Shown here: positions 52,265 to 61,941 of the stretch, in pieces
Position numbering within the stretch: position 1 is the stretch's first letter
Layout of the letters: every line of letters begins with the position of its first letter
DNA from: Mayamaea pseudoterrestris
Taxonomy: Eukaryota; Bacillariophyta; Bacillariophyceae; Sellaphorales; Sellaphoraceae
Length of the DNA stretch: 64,000 nucleotides
Reading direction: 5' to 3'
Assembly: GCA_027923505.1 (NCBI GenBank)
Contig: BROI01000023.1
Span: forward strand, 186,001-250,000
Program-made: the position numbers and the translations under genes
Notes under the pieces: model-generated
Database searches by the model: none
Seen by the model: the letters and a program-made list of their open reading frames with translations, nothing else
Told to the model about the DNA's origin: nothing

Positions 52265-53688
52265 TTACGATTGCTGGCAGTTGACAGGTTGTGGCTGCCC
52301 GCCCTTATCGTCATCATCCGACTCGTAAGCGGTTTCGTGGTTTTGAAGACCGCCCTTGCCAAACGTTCGAACGTCGGCGTGGTCCAAATGCACAATCTCG
52401 ACATCCTCTTGCTTGCTATAATCCTCGTCCATGGTGTCTGGGCCGGGCAGGAAATCCTTCAAGCCTTCAATATCGTCTGGTGTAAGCTCGTTGTCACCAG
52501 GAAATTCCACCGTGAACAAAATGTATCTGCGATTTCAAAACGTCGAGGATGTTAAGAACAATCTCCGAGCTGCGCAAGTTTTCAAATTCACTGCTACGAC
52601 TTACAAGTTACCCTTGACAAAGGGATTCCCTCGACTAGGCATGCCTTCATTTGGAACTTTCTTGACAAACGGTCGGCCATCTTGAGTTTGCGCTCGAATG
52701 ACTTCGCCAGGCCGACTTTGAATGACTACTTGCCGACCGTCCAAATGTTCAATCTTCCATGAAAAGCCGCACAGTGCTTCCTTCAACGAAAGCTTCTTGG
52801 TCACAAGCAGGTCGGCGCCTTTCCGCTTGAACAAATCATGCTCCTTTTCTTGAATAATAAAGTTGACATGACCAGCTTCCATGTTTGGCTTTTCGTCTGC
52901 CATGTTTTGAAAGACAATCTTTGAATTATGTTTCATTCCTTTTTCAACCAAAACCTCCAAAATCTTTCGCTCCGACTTCTTCTTGTACATGTAGCCTTCC
53001 CCGTTACATGATGCGCAACTTCGTTGAATCTGCTGCACCATACCTAATCCAATCTGACGCAATTCAACAACGATGCCTTGTCCATCGCACTGCCGACACA
53101 TGCGAGGCTCTCCCACCATGACTTGTCGCGTCACTGCCAGCTTGATAGTCTTGCCGTTATACAAATCTTGCAGACTAACGTCAATTGGATGACTGACATC
53201 GTCACCTCGAGTTGGTTCTCTGGACCGCCGCTGCCCCCCTCCAAAAAACATGCTGAACAAATCCTCCGCTCCGCCGCCTCCGCGTCGACCATCATCGTCA
53301 TCCGCTACTCCCTCCAAACCAAACTTGTCGTACTTGGCTCGCTTGTCAGGATCACTGAGAATTTCGTAGGCAGCATTGATTTCCTTGAACTTGTGCTCGT
53401 CGCCGCCCTTGTCAGGGTGGTTCGTCATGGCAAGCTTGCGGTAGGCCGTCTTGATATCCTTGGGAGTGCAAGTCTTTTTTAACTGCGAAACGAGAAGCGG
53501 TAATGAAACTGCATGAGTAAATACAAGCATGACACGACTACAAGCTACTCTTTTTCAATTTTTAGACTCACTCCAAGTGTTTCGTAGAGCTTGGTTGTGT
53601 CCGCCGCGCGAGGGTCGGCTCCTCCTCCTCGTCGGCCGCCGCCGCCAAAGTGAGCGTGTGAAAACGGGTCTCCGCCACCAAAGAACAT
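52265..53688 (-). CDS. DnaJ/Hsp40 co-chaperone (DNAJA/Ydj1 type), farnesylation motif, one zinc centre lost
   Basis: A 418-residue protein in three exons: 53688-53572, 53482-52605 and 52526-52265. Introns begin GTGAGT and GTAAGT and end in CAG; the joined frame is complete ([21 protein letters not shown] and [23 protein letters not shown]). The N-terminus is Gly-rich ([18 protein letters not shown]), then a J domain with HPD at 61-63, a G/F region ([12 protein letters not shown]) and the substrate-binding domains, where [10 protein letters not shown] and [16 protein letters not shown] are typical. Only two of the four CxxCxG motifs of type I DnaJ remain (CRQCDGQG and CASCNGEG, about 168-200). 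They are motifs 2 and 3; motifs 1 and 4 are missing. The C-terminus is CQQS, a CaaX farnesylation box like CQTS in DNAJA1. Cytosolic partner of Hsp70. Confidence 0.9.
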
Positions 53689-53996
53689 GTCGTTGCGTGA
53701 GCGAAGAAAAGGTTATCAAGAGGCGCCTTTCGCAGAAAAAGACTATATGTGACAGCAAGTAGTAGCAAGGAAGAATGAATGGAACGCCATCGTGGGATGA
53801 GCGGCGCGCTGGCGCGGTGCAGTTTCGTGGATGTTGGCGTGGTCGTAGTGCGACACAAGTACCGCTCCGTCACGTCAGCGACATCGGGCGTCGCCGAAAG
53901 CGCTGGGGCGTCACAATGGCGGCCACCTGCTTCTCTCGGCGACCTTGTCTTGTATTTGTACATACTCTCACCTTCTTCATTCAATAGCATAGCATC

Positions 53997-55163
53997 ATGG
54001 CCGACGACGAAACGCCTCGCAAGGAAATTTACACGTACAAGGCGCCATGGACCGTCTACGCCATGGCTTGGAGTCGGAGGTACGCTTGATTGATGCGCTA
54101 CGAAAGTGTCTGTTTCGCCCCGTCACGAGGAATGGAAATGATTGTACAGTACTATTCCTAATTCCCTTTATAATTTCTTTTTCATTGTTATTACAGTAAA
54201 CCCGACCCGCAGTCACAGTTTCGTCTCGCCATTGGAAGCTACGTGGAGCAGTATTGCAACGCCGTTCACATTGTCAAGAAGCTTCCAACGGAGAATGAAT
54301 TGGGAGTTTCACTATACAAGGCTGGCGAGTTTGATCATCCATACCCATGTACCAAGATTCTATGGAGTCCGGAATATAGCAATGCCACTAACAGCAATAA
54401 TCATTACACTCATGGCGCCCGCGATTTGCTTGCCACCACGGGCGACTATTTGCGCATTTGGAACTGCTCGCCTGACGATCCGAATCCCACCAAGGAATGC
54501 TTGCTGAACAATAACAAGACTTCGGAATATTGCGCGCCTTTGACTTCGTTTGACTGGAATGACACTGACGCATCAATTGTTGGGACATGTAGCATCGACA
54601 CAACATGCACCATTTGGAATATTCACACGCAGCAAGCCATGACGCAACTGATTGCTCACGATCGAGAAGTATTTGACATTGCATTCGCGCGCGGCAAGGA
54701 TGTGTTTGCAAGTGTTGGAGCAGACGGCTCGGTGCGGTTATTTGATCTGCGCTCGCTGGAACATTCCACCATTATTTACGAGTCACCCAATCTGGATGCA
54801 CTCTTGCGCCTCGAGTGGAACAAGCAGGATCCAAACTACTTGGCAACCTTCATGGTTGACTCGCGACGAACCATAATATTGGATATTCGTGTTCCGTCCA
54901 TGCCGGTCGCCGAACTTGGTGGACATTTAGGCTGCATCAATGCCACGGCGTGGGCGCCACATAGTTCCTCGCACATTTGCACGGCGGGCGATGACTCGCA
55001 GGCTTTGATTTGGGACATTGCCAGCATGCCCAAGCGACCCGTTGAAGATCCAATACTTGCCTATAATGCTGGCGGGGAAATTAACAATTTGCAGTGGTCG
55101 GCGGCGCAACCGGATTGGGTTTCCATCGCCTTTCATGACAAGTTGCAAATACTGAGAGTATAA
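53997..55163 (+). CDS. WD40 protein of the TTG1/AN11/DCAF7 family
   Basis: A 349-residue beta-propeller protein in two exons: 53997-54079 and 54197-55163. The 117-bp intron runs GTACGC...TTACAG; the split codon restores WSRSKPDPQ. Exon 1 reads MADDETPRKEIYTYKAPWTVYAMAW, and exon 2 continues FRLAIGSYVEQYCNAVHIV, YPCTKILWSPE, DLLATTGDYLRIW, SFDWNDTDASIVGTCSIDTTCTIW, VFDIAFARG...SVGADGSVRLFDLR, NYLATFMVDSRRTIILDIR and WAPHSSSHICTAGDDSQALIWDI. Length and block order match DCAF7/TTG1 (about 340 residues), a scaffold that links kinases such as DYRK or transcription factors to partners and can serve Cul4-DDB1. It is divergent from the DnaJ gene, with 308 bp between the starts as a shared promoter region. 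Confidence 0.9.
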
Positions 55164-55563
55164 CGAAGCGTTGTTGTTGGAGTACATTAGCCAGCTGCAA
55201 TGTCGCATTGTCGATGAACAAGCGACGCGCCAACGAAGAGAAGGAAGACCTTCCTATCGCAATCTGCTGCACGGGTCGAGGCAAACGCATGCGACACTAT
55301 AGAATGGTCAACGCGGAACGAACAGTTATAACCAGACTATGAAAGTTTATATAATACGTGATTACTACTGATTGATGTAAAAGTGGATCTAGCTACAGTT
55401 GCATTATTTATTACATGACATAAAGTGTCACGGTTTGGGGCTGCACATTTATCACTGCAAAACTCATGACAGCCAAGAGTTCGCTCGCAGTCGGATGTTA
55501 CGATGATCCACAGACTTAACAATTGGCACGACATGTTCTTAATTATATGCCGCATACCAGTAT
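55164..55563. other. Intergenic region between convergent genes
   Basis: 400 bp between the ends of two convergent genes. Nothing recognised beyond presumed 3' untranslated sequence. Confidence 0.45.
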
Positions 55564-56673
55564 TCAAACAACAAGACCCTTCTCGGCATTTAAATACGTG
55601 GCCAACTGCCCGAGCCAAGTCAAGTCTTGCTTTCGAAACGCCACCAGGAGCTGATCGGACGCCATGCAAATGCACAACTCGTCCGAGATTCGCTGCAGTA
55701 CCACTGTTCGAATAGCGTCTTTGCTTTGATCGTCGTTGGCGGCCGCAGTGTCGTCTACACCAAACAGCAGAGCCTGAGAAACTGGATGTGTGACTGGCAA
55801 GGATATGCGACCCGTCGACGATTGTTGAAGCAGTTGGACAGCGTCGCAACATGCATCAGTGCGAAACGGCTCTTCCTTTGTGCCTATATTACTAGAAAAC
55901 AAGTGGCTCTCTCGCTCGATTCGAAAGCTAATTCCATTGCTGGTGTTCAGTATCATCATGCAAGACGCAGGCGTGAGCGACATGAATGTTTGCGTCGCCC
56001 ATTCAACTCGGTTTTGCCATTCGGCCGAGTATCCGTTCCTCTCTGAAGCAACTGTATTAATGGACCAAACCTTTCGCGTCGTCAAGGCATTTCTATCAGC
56101 GCCAGTTTTTATCTTCTGGTTCTTTGTTGGCAGTGCTAAATCATTCGAACCATTGCGATTGCTAGATCGAAAGGACTCGATGAATCCTTGCAGCAAAACC
56201 AGCAGACTATATGCAACCGACATGATCTCCGCAAGGTTGCTACTTGCAGTAGCGGTTGTTGTTTCTGTGATTGTTAATGCTCCGTAGTAGTGATTCCAAG
56301 CGGCCAAGCTCAAGCCCAAACTCCCTGCCAAAAGTCGCAATCGCGGTCCTTGCAAGCCTGGAATAAAAAAGCCTGAACCACGTTCCACGGCAGCAGACGG
56401 ACGAACGTAGACTCCTTCTGGTCGTTGAGTTCGTTGCGATTCGGTTGTTTGTACATTGGTAGAGAAAGACGTCTTGATTTGCGACTTGTCGCTTGACGAC
56501 GGATCAGCATCTTGACGTTCGGTTGCGGAAAGCTGCCATGACGGAAGAAAGCGACAAGTTTGATAGCGAGGTATGCTTTGCTGCACTTTTGTAAATGATT
56601 CACTTGCTAGAGGAAGCAGTAAAGTTGTCAGTAAGACTCTTCGGATGGCATAATGTTGCGGCGACTTCCTCAT
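55564..56673 (-). CDS. Cytochrome b6f cofactor-assembly protein, CCB2/CCB4-like (plastid)
   Basis: A 369-residue protein. From the ATG at 56673 a basic start and hydrophobic signal (AIRRVLLTTLLLPLASESF/T) suggest plastid import; an ATG at 56694 adds seven residues. A Ser/Gln-rich linker is followed by two membrane segments around GPRLRLLAGSLGLSLAAWNHYYG and NLAEIMSVAYSLLVLLQGFIES, and a soluble C-terminal half ending SDQLLVAFRKQDLTWLGQLATYL. Two close helices followed by a domain ending in a Leu/Trp-rich D..WL..LA motif is the pattern of CCB2/CCB4, factors that attach haem ci to cytochrome b6 in thylakoids. The assignment rests on this layout and is moderate. Confidence 0.55.
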   Translation of the reverse strand: MRKSPQHYAIRRVLLTTLLLPLASESFTKVQQSIPRYQTCRFLPSWQLSATERQDADPSSSDKSQIKTSFSTNVQTTESQRTQRPEGVYVRPSAAVERGSGFFIPGLQGPRLRLLAGSLGLSLAAWNHYYGALTITETTTATASSNLAEIMSVAYSLLVLLQGFIESFRSSNRNGSNDLALPTKNQKIKTGADRNALTTRKVWSINTVASERNGYSAEWQNRVEWATQTFMSLTPASCMMILNTSNGISFRIERESHLFSSNIGTKEEPFRTDACCDAVQLLQQSSTGRISLPVTHPVSQALLFGVDDTAAANDDQSKDAIRTVVLQRISDELCICMASDQLLVAFRKQDLTWLGQLATYLNAEKGLVV

Positions 56674-56861
56674 GGTCGTAAATGTGTGCGACAAAATCCG
56701 ATGATGTGTGGCTTCGTCATTTCAGTGCCGGTCAGACGAGAACAAAGTTAGGACAACCATGCAAGGATCTTACTATATACAACCGAAGCAATAAATAGCA
56801 ATTTGTATTAGCAATGAATTATGAGTGACTAAATAGAATGAGTCTACAGAGATGGTATTTT

Positions 56862-57827
56862 CTAGGATGAGATGGCAGAGGAAGAGACAGAAGCAGACTC
56901 GAGCACAACTTCGATTGGCTCCTCATCAGGAAATGTAGTACTTGCTATGATAGTTTCCTTCGCAGTTGTATCACTTGTGTCACTGGAAATGGCGCTCAGT
57001 AGAAACATCCAAAAGAAAGATACACATGCGATGAATAATATGCGATAGCGCTCCGGAACGACAGAGAATGTAACGGTTTGAACAGGGGTCCACAATCCCC
57101 AGTACTTTATCAACAAACCGCGTCGCAACACATCCTCCTTGTACTTTCCGAGTCCCTTTATGGCAGTCTCGGACCATTTTCCATTGGTAGCTGGTGCGTC
57201 GCTCGACTCGTTCTCGTTCGCGTCGTCGCCAGAGTTCATGACGAATGCCTTGATAATGTACGCACACGGGAGACACGCAAACGGCGCAAAGATGATCTGG
57301 TCCGCCAAAACACTCGTTGCTACCGTTTGGAAGGAACCGTCATTGCCAAACCAAGCTGGAAACAAATGTCCATACAAAAACTCCTGAAACAGTCCTTGGT
57401 AGATGCCGCCATAGACGATAAAGGCTACATTGCGCGCAAGGTCAAGACTGTTGCTCTTCTCTTGATGAGTCGCAATGGTAGAGTTGGCGGGAGCTGTAAC
57501 TCGATCATCTTGATCTGTGGCATCGCTGGACGCAAGCTGCGACTGAGCCACAAGGTCGGCTGTTCCAGCTTTGAAGGAACACGTCAGAAAGGCTGCAATG
57601 TATGGTTGAGTTTGAAAGAATGAGTCGATGGCCGACGTTAAGGGTTCTGGAGATACTTGGAGCGCTACTGGGTGTATTGTAGATTGACTTGGTGATATTC
57701 TCCTGCTAGTTACAAATGTTACTGGCGCGTTAGAAAAGGAGAGGATGTGCTCAAGCCTTGCAAGAAGAACGAGCGTAATTAAGCGTGTCCTCGAGAATGG
57801 TTCTAATATCCATATTCGTTTCTTCAT
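56862..57827 (-). CDS. Mpv17/PMP22 family membrane protein, plastid-type presequence
   Basis: A 321-residue membrane protein. From the ATG at 57827 (MKKRIWILEPFSRTRLITLVLLARLEHILSF/SNAP) the leader resembles a diatom signal plus transit peptide; an ATG at 57953 would add 42 residues. The Mpv17 core starts near TQPYIAAFLTCSFKAGTADLVAQ, continues with ARNVAFIVYGGIYQGLFQEFLYGHLFPAWFG, VLADQIIFAPFACLPCAYI and the family signature KYWGLWTPVQTVTFSVVPERYRILFIACVSFFWMFLLS. Mpv17 proteins form channels in organelle inner membranes. Two Ser/Asp-rich insertions and a long acidic C-terminal tail are unusual. It is divergent from the first globin gene, with about 570 bp between the starts. Confidence 0.86.
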   Translation of the reverse strand: MKKRIWILEPFSRTRLITLVLLARLEHILSFSNAPVTFVTSRRISPSQSTIHPVALQVSPEPLTSAIDSFFQTQPYIAAFLTCSFKAGTADLVAQSQLASSDATDQDDRVTAPANSTIATHQEKSNSLDLARNVAFIVYGGIYQGLFQEFLYGHLFPAWFGNDGSFQTVATSVLADQIIFAPFACLPCAYIIKAFVMNSGDDANENESSDAPATNGKWSETAIKGLGKYKEDVLRRGLLIKYWGLWTPVQTVTFSVVPERYRILFIACVSFFWMFLLSAISSDTSDTTAKETIIASTTFPDEEPIEVVLESASVSSSAISS

Positions 57828-58070
57828 TATCTTTTTCAAAGTAACCAAATTTTTCTTGTTGATTAATGGTAGACGATTGCAGCAACAATAGAAGTGCAAG
57901 TCTTGATGAATGGCCTGTCGACTTGTCGACTGACGCCAATTGTCGCGCGCCAACGAAGAGAAACATTCAAATCCTTTGAACCGCTACGACATGCGCTATA
58001 CTAGCGGTGGCAGGCACATTTTTATCTTGCGTGGATTGACTCATTTTTCCGATTAGGGGTTAATCTGAAT

Positions 58071-58087
58071 AAGTCACGACGTGACTT
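58071..58087. promoter_or_regulatory. 17-bp perfect palindrome in the Mpv17/globin divergent promoter
   Basis: AAGTCACG-A-CGTGACTT, two inverted GTCACG half-sites around a central A. It lies 244 bp from the Mpv17 start and 313 bp from the first globin start. The symmetric shape fits a dimeric factor such as a bZIP protein; this is inferred. Confidence 0.5.
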
Positions 58088-58399
58088 TACTTAAGGGCAA
58101 AATACATATGCCGGTCACAGTCGCGAAATAAATTCTGACGCCACAAAAAGGATGGTATGCCGCTTCTATAGCCCCGCTTGTCTGCGCGTGCAGTTGTCAC
58201 TGTCAGTGGCGAAATGGTCCGGGGAAGACAAGATGGATAAATTCGACCAGCACAGCGCAAAGTTTCAACGAACAAATCAAAGTAGCAGATTATACAGGGC
58301 TCAGACTTTTGCAAAGTAAACAGCTTGTCAAGGCGCTATACACAGTTCATCTGATCCATTCAGAGACTCATTCCCGTTAGCTAAGCAGCCCGCAAGAAC

Positions 58400-58876
58400 A
58401 TGATTGCCCAACTCACGAGCGACACTTCCACAAGATCCATCAATAGCCAATGCTCCCAAACTCCAAAGTCCAAGCGCACACTACTGGATCGTCTTGGAGG
58501 AGTCCCAGCGCTGAGAGCGGCCGTTTCGGAGTTTTACAAGCGTCTCTTGGCCGATCCCGCGCTGACCATCATGTTTGAGGGTGTCCGAATGCCTCTGCTC
58601 CGTACACATCAGCTAGCGTTTATGCGAACTGCTTTCACTGAGATTCCTGAAGACTTTGATGTATTCAACCATATTGTCCAAAAGCATATGCGTCTCTTTT
58701 ATGACAAGGGACTCAACGAGACACATTTTGATTTGGTAGCGACGCACTTTGTCCAGACGCTGCAGCATTTGGGAATTTCGGTTGAGTTGGTGACGGAAGT
58801 GGTGGACATTGTCGTCCCATTGAGAGCCGCGTTTGCCCATGGAGCAGAGATTAACGTTGGTCGCTATTTTGTTTGA
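58400..58876 (+). CDS. Truncated haemoglobin (group 1-like), single domain
   Basis: A 158-residue protein with one 2/2 globin domain after a short Ser/Thr-rich leader. The pattern is TLLDRLGGVPALRAAVSEFYKRLLADP (helix A-B with Tyr B10), FEGVRMPLLRTHQLAFMRTAF (E helix), the proximal F8 His in IVQKHMRLF, and GLNETHFDLVATHFVQTLQHLG (G-H). It binds haem and O2/NO; in algae such globins serve NO dioxygenation or O2 handling. Domain boundaries match the family length of 110-130 residues. There is no obvious plastid presequence. It is first in a cluster of four globin genes on the same strand. The start at 58400 (AACATGATTG) is the only in-frame ATG before the domain. Confidence 0.9.
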   Translation: MIAQLTSDTSTRSINSQCSQTPKSKRTLLDRLGGVPALRAAVSEFYKRLLADPALTIMFEGVRMPLLRTHQLAFMRTAFTEIPEDFDVFNHIVQKHMRLFYDKGLNETHFDLVATHFVQTLQHLGISVELVTEVVDIVVPLRAAFAHGAEINVGRYFV

Positions 58877-59157
58877 GCAGCTAAAGTTTACCTATGTGTG
58901 TAGATTCCGTTGACTATTACCACGACAATGTATACTACTGTATACCCAACAACGCATAATGCATATGCTGGCACTAACATATCTGCGCGCTTCAGCTTTG
59001 TAAAGCTATTACTGTACGTACAACAAAGTCGGCAGGAAAGCGCATAAAGGCAAGGCTTGCCTGAAGGATAGGTCGACTAACAGAGCTTCTGCAAGAAGGC
59101 ATGTGAGGTGAAGTCAATCTGGATGGTGTCGTTGTCATTGCTTTGTCGCGACTATGC

Positions 59158-59180
59158 ATACTGTACCGGTAGTACAGTAT
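59158..59180. promoter_or_regulatory. Inverted repeat upstream of the double-globin gene
   Basis: 9-bp perfect arms ATACTGTAC and GTACAGTAT around CGGTA, 186 bp before the start at 59366. A smaller related pair, GTATAC-TACT-GTATAC, lies near 58930. Possibly an operator or part of the previous gene's end; unproven. Confidence 0.35.
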
Positions 59181-59365
59181 AGCCCAAGTCACGACGAACA
59201 AGTCAATAGCGGAGACGATGACGTAGTTGAGGTTCGTTGTCATCGTCACTGGACTCGTCGAATATCAGGCAATTGTCCAAGTTGAAGTGGAAACGTGCCA
59301 ATTATTTCGAGACTTGGGACCGAAAGCCACATTCACTCAAAGACTCTCCTCCAGCCCAAGCAACC

Positions 59366-60220
59366 ATGAGGAAGGATGCAACCTTGTTTGACCGCCTCGG
59401 CGGCTTACCAGCTCTCCGTGCCGCCGTGGATGAGTTCTACAAGCGACTCTTGGCAGATCCGGAGCTTTTCGTCATGTTTGAGGATGTTCGCATGCCTCTC
59501 TTGAAGACGCATCAACTTGCATTCATGAAGGTGGCCTTCAGCAAGATTCCCGATAACTTGGATGTTCCAAAGCTGATCATGACGAAACATATGCGGCTTT
59601 TTCTCAACAAGGGACTCAACGAGACTCACTTTGATCTCGTTGCGCAGCATCTAATTGATACATTGCAACATCTCAAAATCAAGCAGCACTTGATCGACGA
59701 GGCCATAGGAGTCATTGCTCCTCTTCGAGGGGTTTTTGAACAAGGCGGCAAACTCAAGGTTGAAAAGGAGGCTCGGGCATCCTCTCCAGTCAGCACTGCC
59801 ACTGATCCAGCCATTGAAGCCGCTGTGTCATCGTCGCTTTTGGAACGACTTGGAGGCACGGACGCCGTCCAAGCGGCTGTCAAGGGACTCATGGAGTGCA
59901 TGACGGCGGATCCGGAGTTGCTGCCCTTCTTTGACAACGTTAATTTGGGGCAAATGAAGCGTCATCAAGTCGCCTTTATAAAAATTGCCTTTTCCGACTC
60001 TCCCAAGGACGCCAGAGGCCTCGACGAACATATTCGCAAGTCACACGCTCGACTCATGCAAGAGAACGGTTTAAACGCACGACATTTCGACCGAATGCTA
60101 TCGCACTTTCAAAACGTTCTGAATGACTTGGAGGTTGCAGAACCCGTGATTGATGAGGCCAAATTGGTCCTCGGAAAGTTTCGCCGCGTCTTTGAGCAAT
60201 TGGAACTTGTTGAATGTTAA
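59366..60220 (+). CDS. Tandem (two-domain) truncated haemoglobin
   Basis: A 284-residue protein with two 2/2 globin domains. Domain 1 (about 8-135) has LFDRLGGLPALRAAVDEFYKRLLADP, FEDVRMPLLKTHQLAFMK and F8 His H75 in MTKHMRLF. A linker rich in Ala and Ser (about 138-160) leads to domain 2 with LLERLGGTDAVQAAVKGLMECMTADP, FFDNVNLGQMKRHQVAFIK and F8 His H227 in RKSHARLM. In domain 2 the position of the distal Tyr B10 holds Met (M176), so ligand binding should differ. The start at 59366 (CAACCATGAGG) is preferred; no better ATG lies upstream. Domain 1 is closest to the neighbouring globins, so the gene arose by local duplication plus fusion. Confidence 0.9.
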   Translation: MRKDATLFDRLGGLPALRAAVDEFYKRLLADPELFVMFEDVRMPLLKTHQLAFMKVAFSKIPDNLDVPKLIMTKHMRLFLNKGLNETHFDLVAQHLIDTLQHLKIKQHLIDEAIGVIAPLRGVFEQGGKLKVEKEARASSPVSTATDPAIEAAVSSSLLERLGGTDAVQAAVKGLMECMTADPELLPFFDNVNLGQMKRHQVAFIKIAFSDSPKDARGLDEHIRKSHARLMQENGLNARHFDRMLSHFQNVLNDLEVAEPVIDEAKLVLGKFRRVFEQLELVEC

Positions 60221-60650
60221 AGTAACGTTGTATCGCAGCACATGGTAATAGTTTAGCGTTTATAAGAAGAATGTTTAAATGCTAAAAGCACTACTTTGCT
60301 TGTGAGCAGACTCGAAGAAGCACCAGTGACACAAGAGATAGCTCGCCTTCACCATTGTTCTTTCGTGGCCATTGATAGGGTTCAGGTTTCCCGGTGGAAG
60401 AACTGCCGCCGGAAGAAAGCGACCAAGAGACGGAAACAAACACACCAAAAGTACTCCACCGATCTTCATCATGCTCCACAATCCGCAATTTACAATCTAC
60501 CGTCCCCATCGTCGTCGTCCTGTCTTGGTCGCTAACTTGTCGAAAGAAGCGATAACATTCCACTTGCTTTTATTGGCATTCCGGCATTCCCTCGACCTTC
60601 AACTTTCTGTCCGCGACCACTGCTAACATCCTTTTCGTCACGTACGCATC
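60221..60650. other. Spacer between the two double-globin genes
   Basis: 430 bp without a supported gene; it presumably carries the 3' end of the first and the promoter of the second double globin. Confidence 0.45.
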
Positions 60651-61514
60651 ATGGCGACTGCAAAGAACGAATCTCCTACACTTTTTGATCGTCTTGGTGG
60701 CGTCGTTGCGCTCCGAGCTGCTGTTGAGGAATTTTACAAACGACTGCTGGATGACCCCAAGCTCTACATAATGTTCGAAGACGTCAAGATGCCACTGCTC
60801 AAGTACCATCAGTTGGCCTTTATGAAGATTGCATTCAGCAAAATACCCGACGATTTGGATGTGGCTGAATTGATTTTGCAGAAGCACATGCGATTGTTTT
60901 TAAACAAGGGTTTGAACGAAACGCATTTTGATATTGTCGCTCAGCACTTTGTCGAAACTCTCCATCACCTCGGCATTGGTAACGATTTGGTGAATGAAGC
61001 GGCCGGCATCATTGTGCCATTGCGACCAGTCTTTCAAAAGGGAGCGTTGCTCAAGCTAGAGCAAGACAAGGCCAAGGCGGACGGAAAAGCTTCCCCAGTG
61101 ACAACCATTGTCCATGACCAGACTCATCATGCCAACGAACCAACCTTAATCGATCGACTCGGAGGTAACGACATGGTCAAGGCTGCCGTTAAAAGTTTGT
61201 ACGAGCGCATGCTAGATGATCCAATGCTCGAACCATTTTTTGAATCCATCAATTTGGCGCAGCTCAAGCATCACCAGATTTCGTTTCTGAAGATTGCCTT
61301 TACGCAGGTGCCGAGTGATCTTGACGTCACCCAGTACCTTGGCCAAACGCACGCTCGCTTGATTCAAGAACAAGGTTTGAATGCGATGCATTTTGACAGA
61401 ATGCTTTCGCATTTTGCCAATGCTTTGATCGAGCTTAATGTGTCGGAAGGGGTGATTCAGGAGGCCGCATCGGCCATTGGAGCGTTTCGCGTGGTTTTTG
61501 AAGCAAAGGAGTAG
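60651..61514 (+). CDS. Tandem (two-domain) truncated haemoglobin, paralogue
   Basis: A 287-residue protein parallel to the previous gene along its whole length. Domain 1 has TLFDRLGGVVALRAAVEEFYKRLLDDP, FEDVKMPLLKYHQLAFMK and F8 His in LQKHMRLFL. Domain 2 has TLIDRLGGNDMVKAAVKSLYERMLDDP (distal Tyr B10 kept), FFESINLAQLKHHQISFLK and F8 His in GQTHARLIQ. The linker (about 140-165) is charged and His-rich near its end (VHDQTHHANE). Both haem sites look intact, unlike in the neighbour. The start MATAKNE at 60651 has the good context ATCATGG. The second domains of the two double globins share more with each other than with the first domains, so fusion came before the gene duplication. Confidence 0.9.
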   Translation: MATAKNESPTLFDRLGGVVALRAAVEEFYKRLLDDPKLYIMFEDVKMPLLKYHQLAFMKIAFSKIPDDLDVAELILQKHMRLFLNKGLNETHFDIVAQHFVETLHHLGIGNDLVNEAAGIIVPLRPVFQKGALLKLEQDKAKADGKASPVTTIVHDQTHHANEPTLIDRLGGNDMVKAAVKSLYERMLDDPMLEPFFESINLAQLKHHQISFLKIAFTQVPSDLDVTQYLGQTHARLIQEQGLNAMHFDRMLSHFANALIELNVSEGVIQEAASAIGAFRVVFEAKE

Positions 61515-61941
61515 GTGCCTGCTTTAATTAACTCATAGTCCTGTCTTGTTCTACCTGTGTGTTGTATAGTTGTATACTCGTACCTCCAACTAGCACACAC
61601 AGCGCTCACCTATGTTGAAGTTGAGAATTGGAGTGACGACCATGCGTCATAATGATCTCGTTCGGGTCGTGTCGCTCGGTCATTTCGACAGTGGAAAGCG
61701 ACCCTTTATATTGCCGGACGTTTTTGTTGAAACTGAAGTTGCCAAAATGCCGGAACTACGTTCGCGAACGGGGGTTCGTGCGAACCACCTTCTCATTTCT
61801 ATCGGCACGTTGCGCCACTAACTGTAAACAAGTGAACCAAGTGGCCTCATAAAATCCAAAACACAACCATTTGAGATTCACTACAGCCTTTTACTTTCAC
61901 ATCTCACATTCCGTCCTTCTAAAGCAACTGCTCAAGCAACC
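61515..61941. other. Spacer before the membrane-anchored globin
   Basis: 427 bp. A short frame at 61612-61821 shows no motif. Nothing else recognised. Confidence 0.45.
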
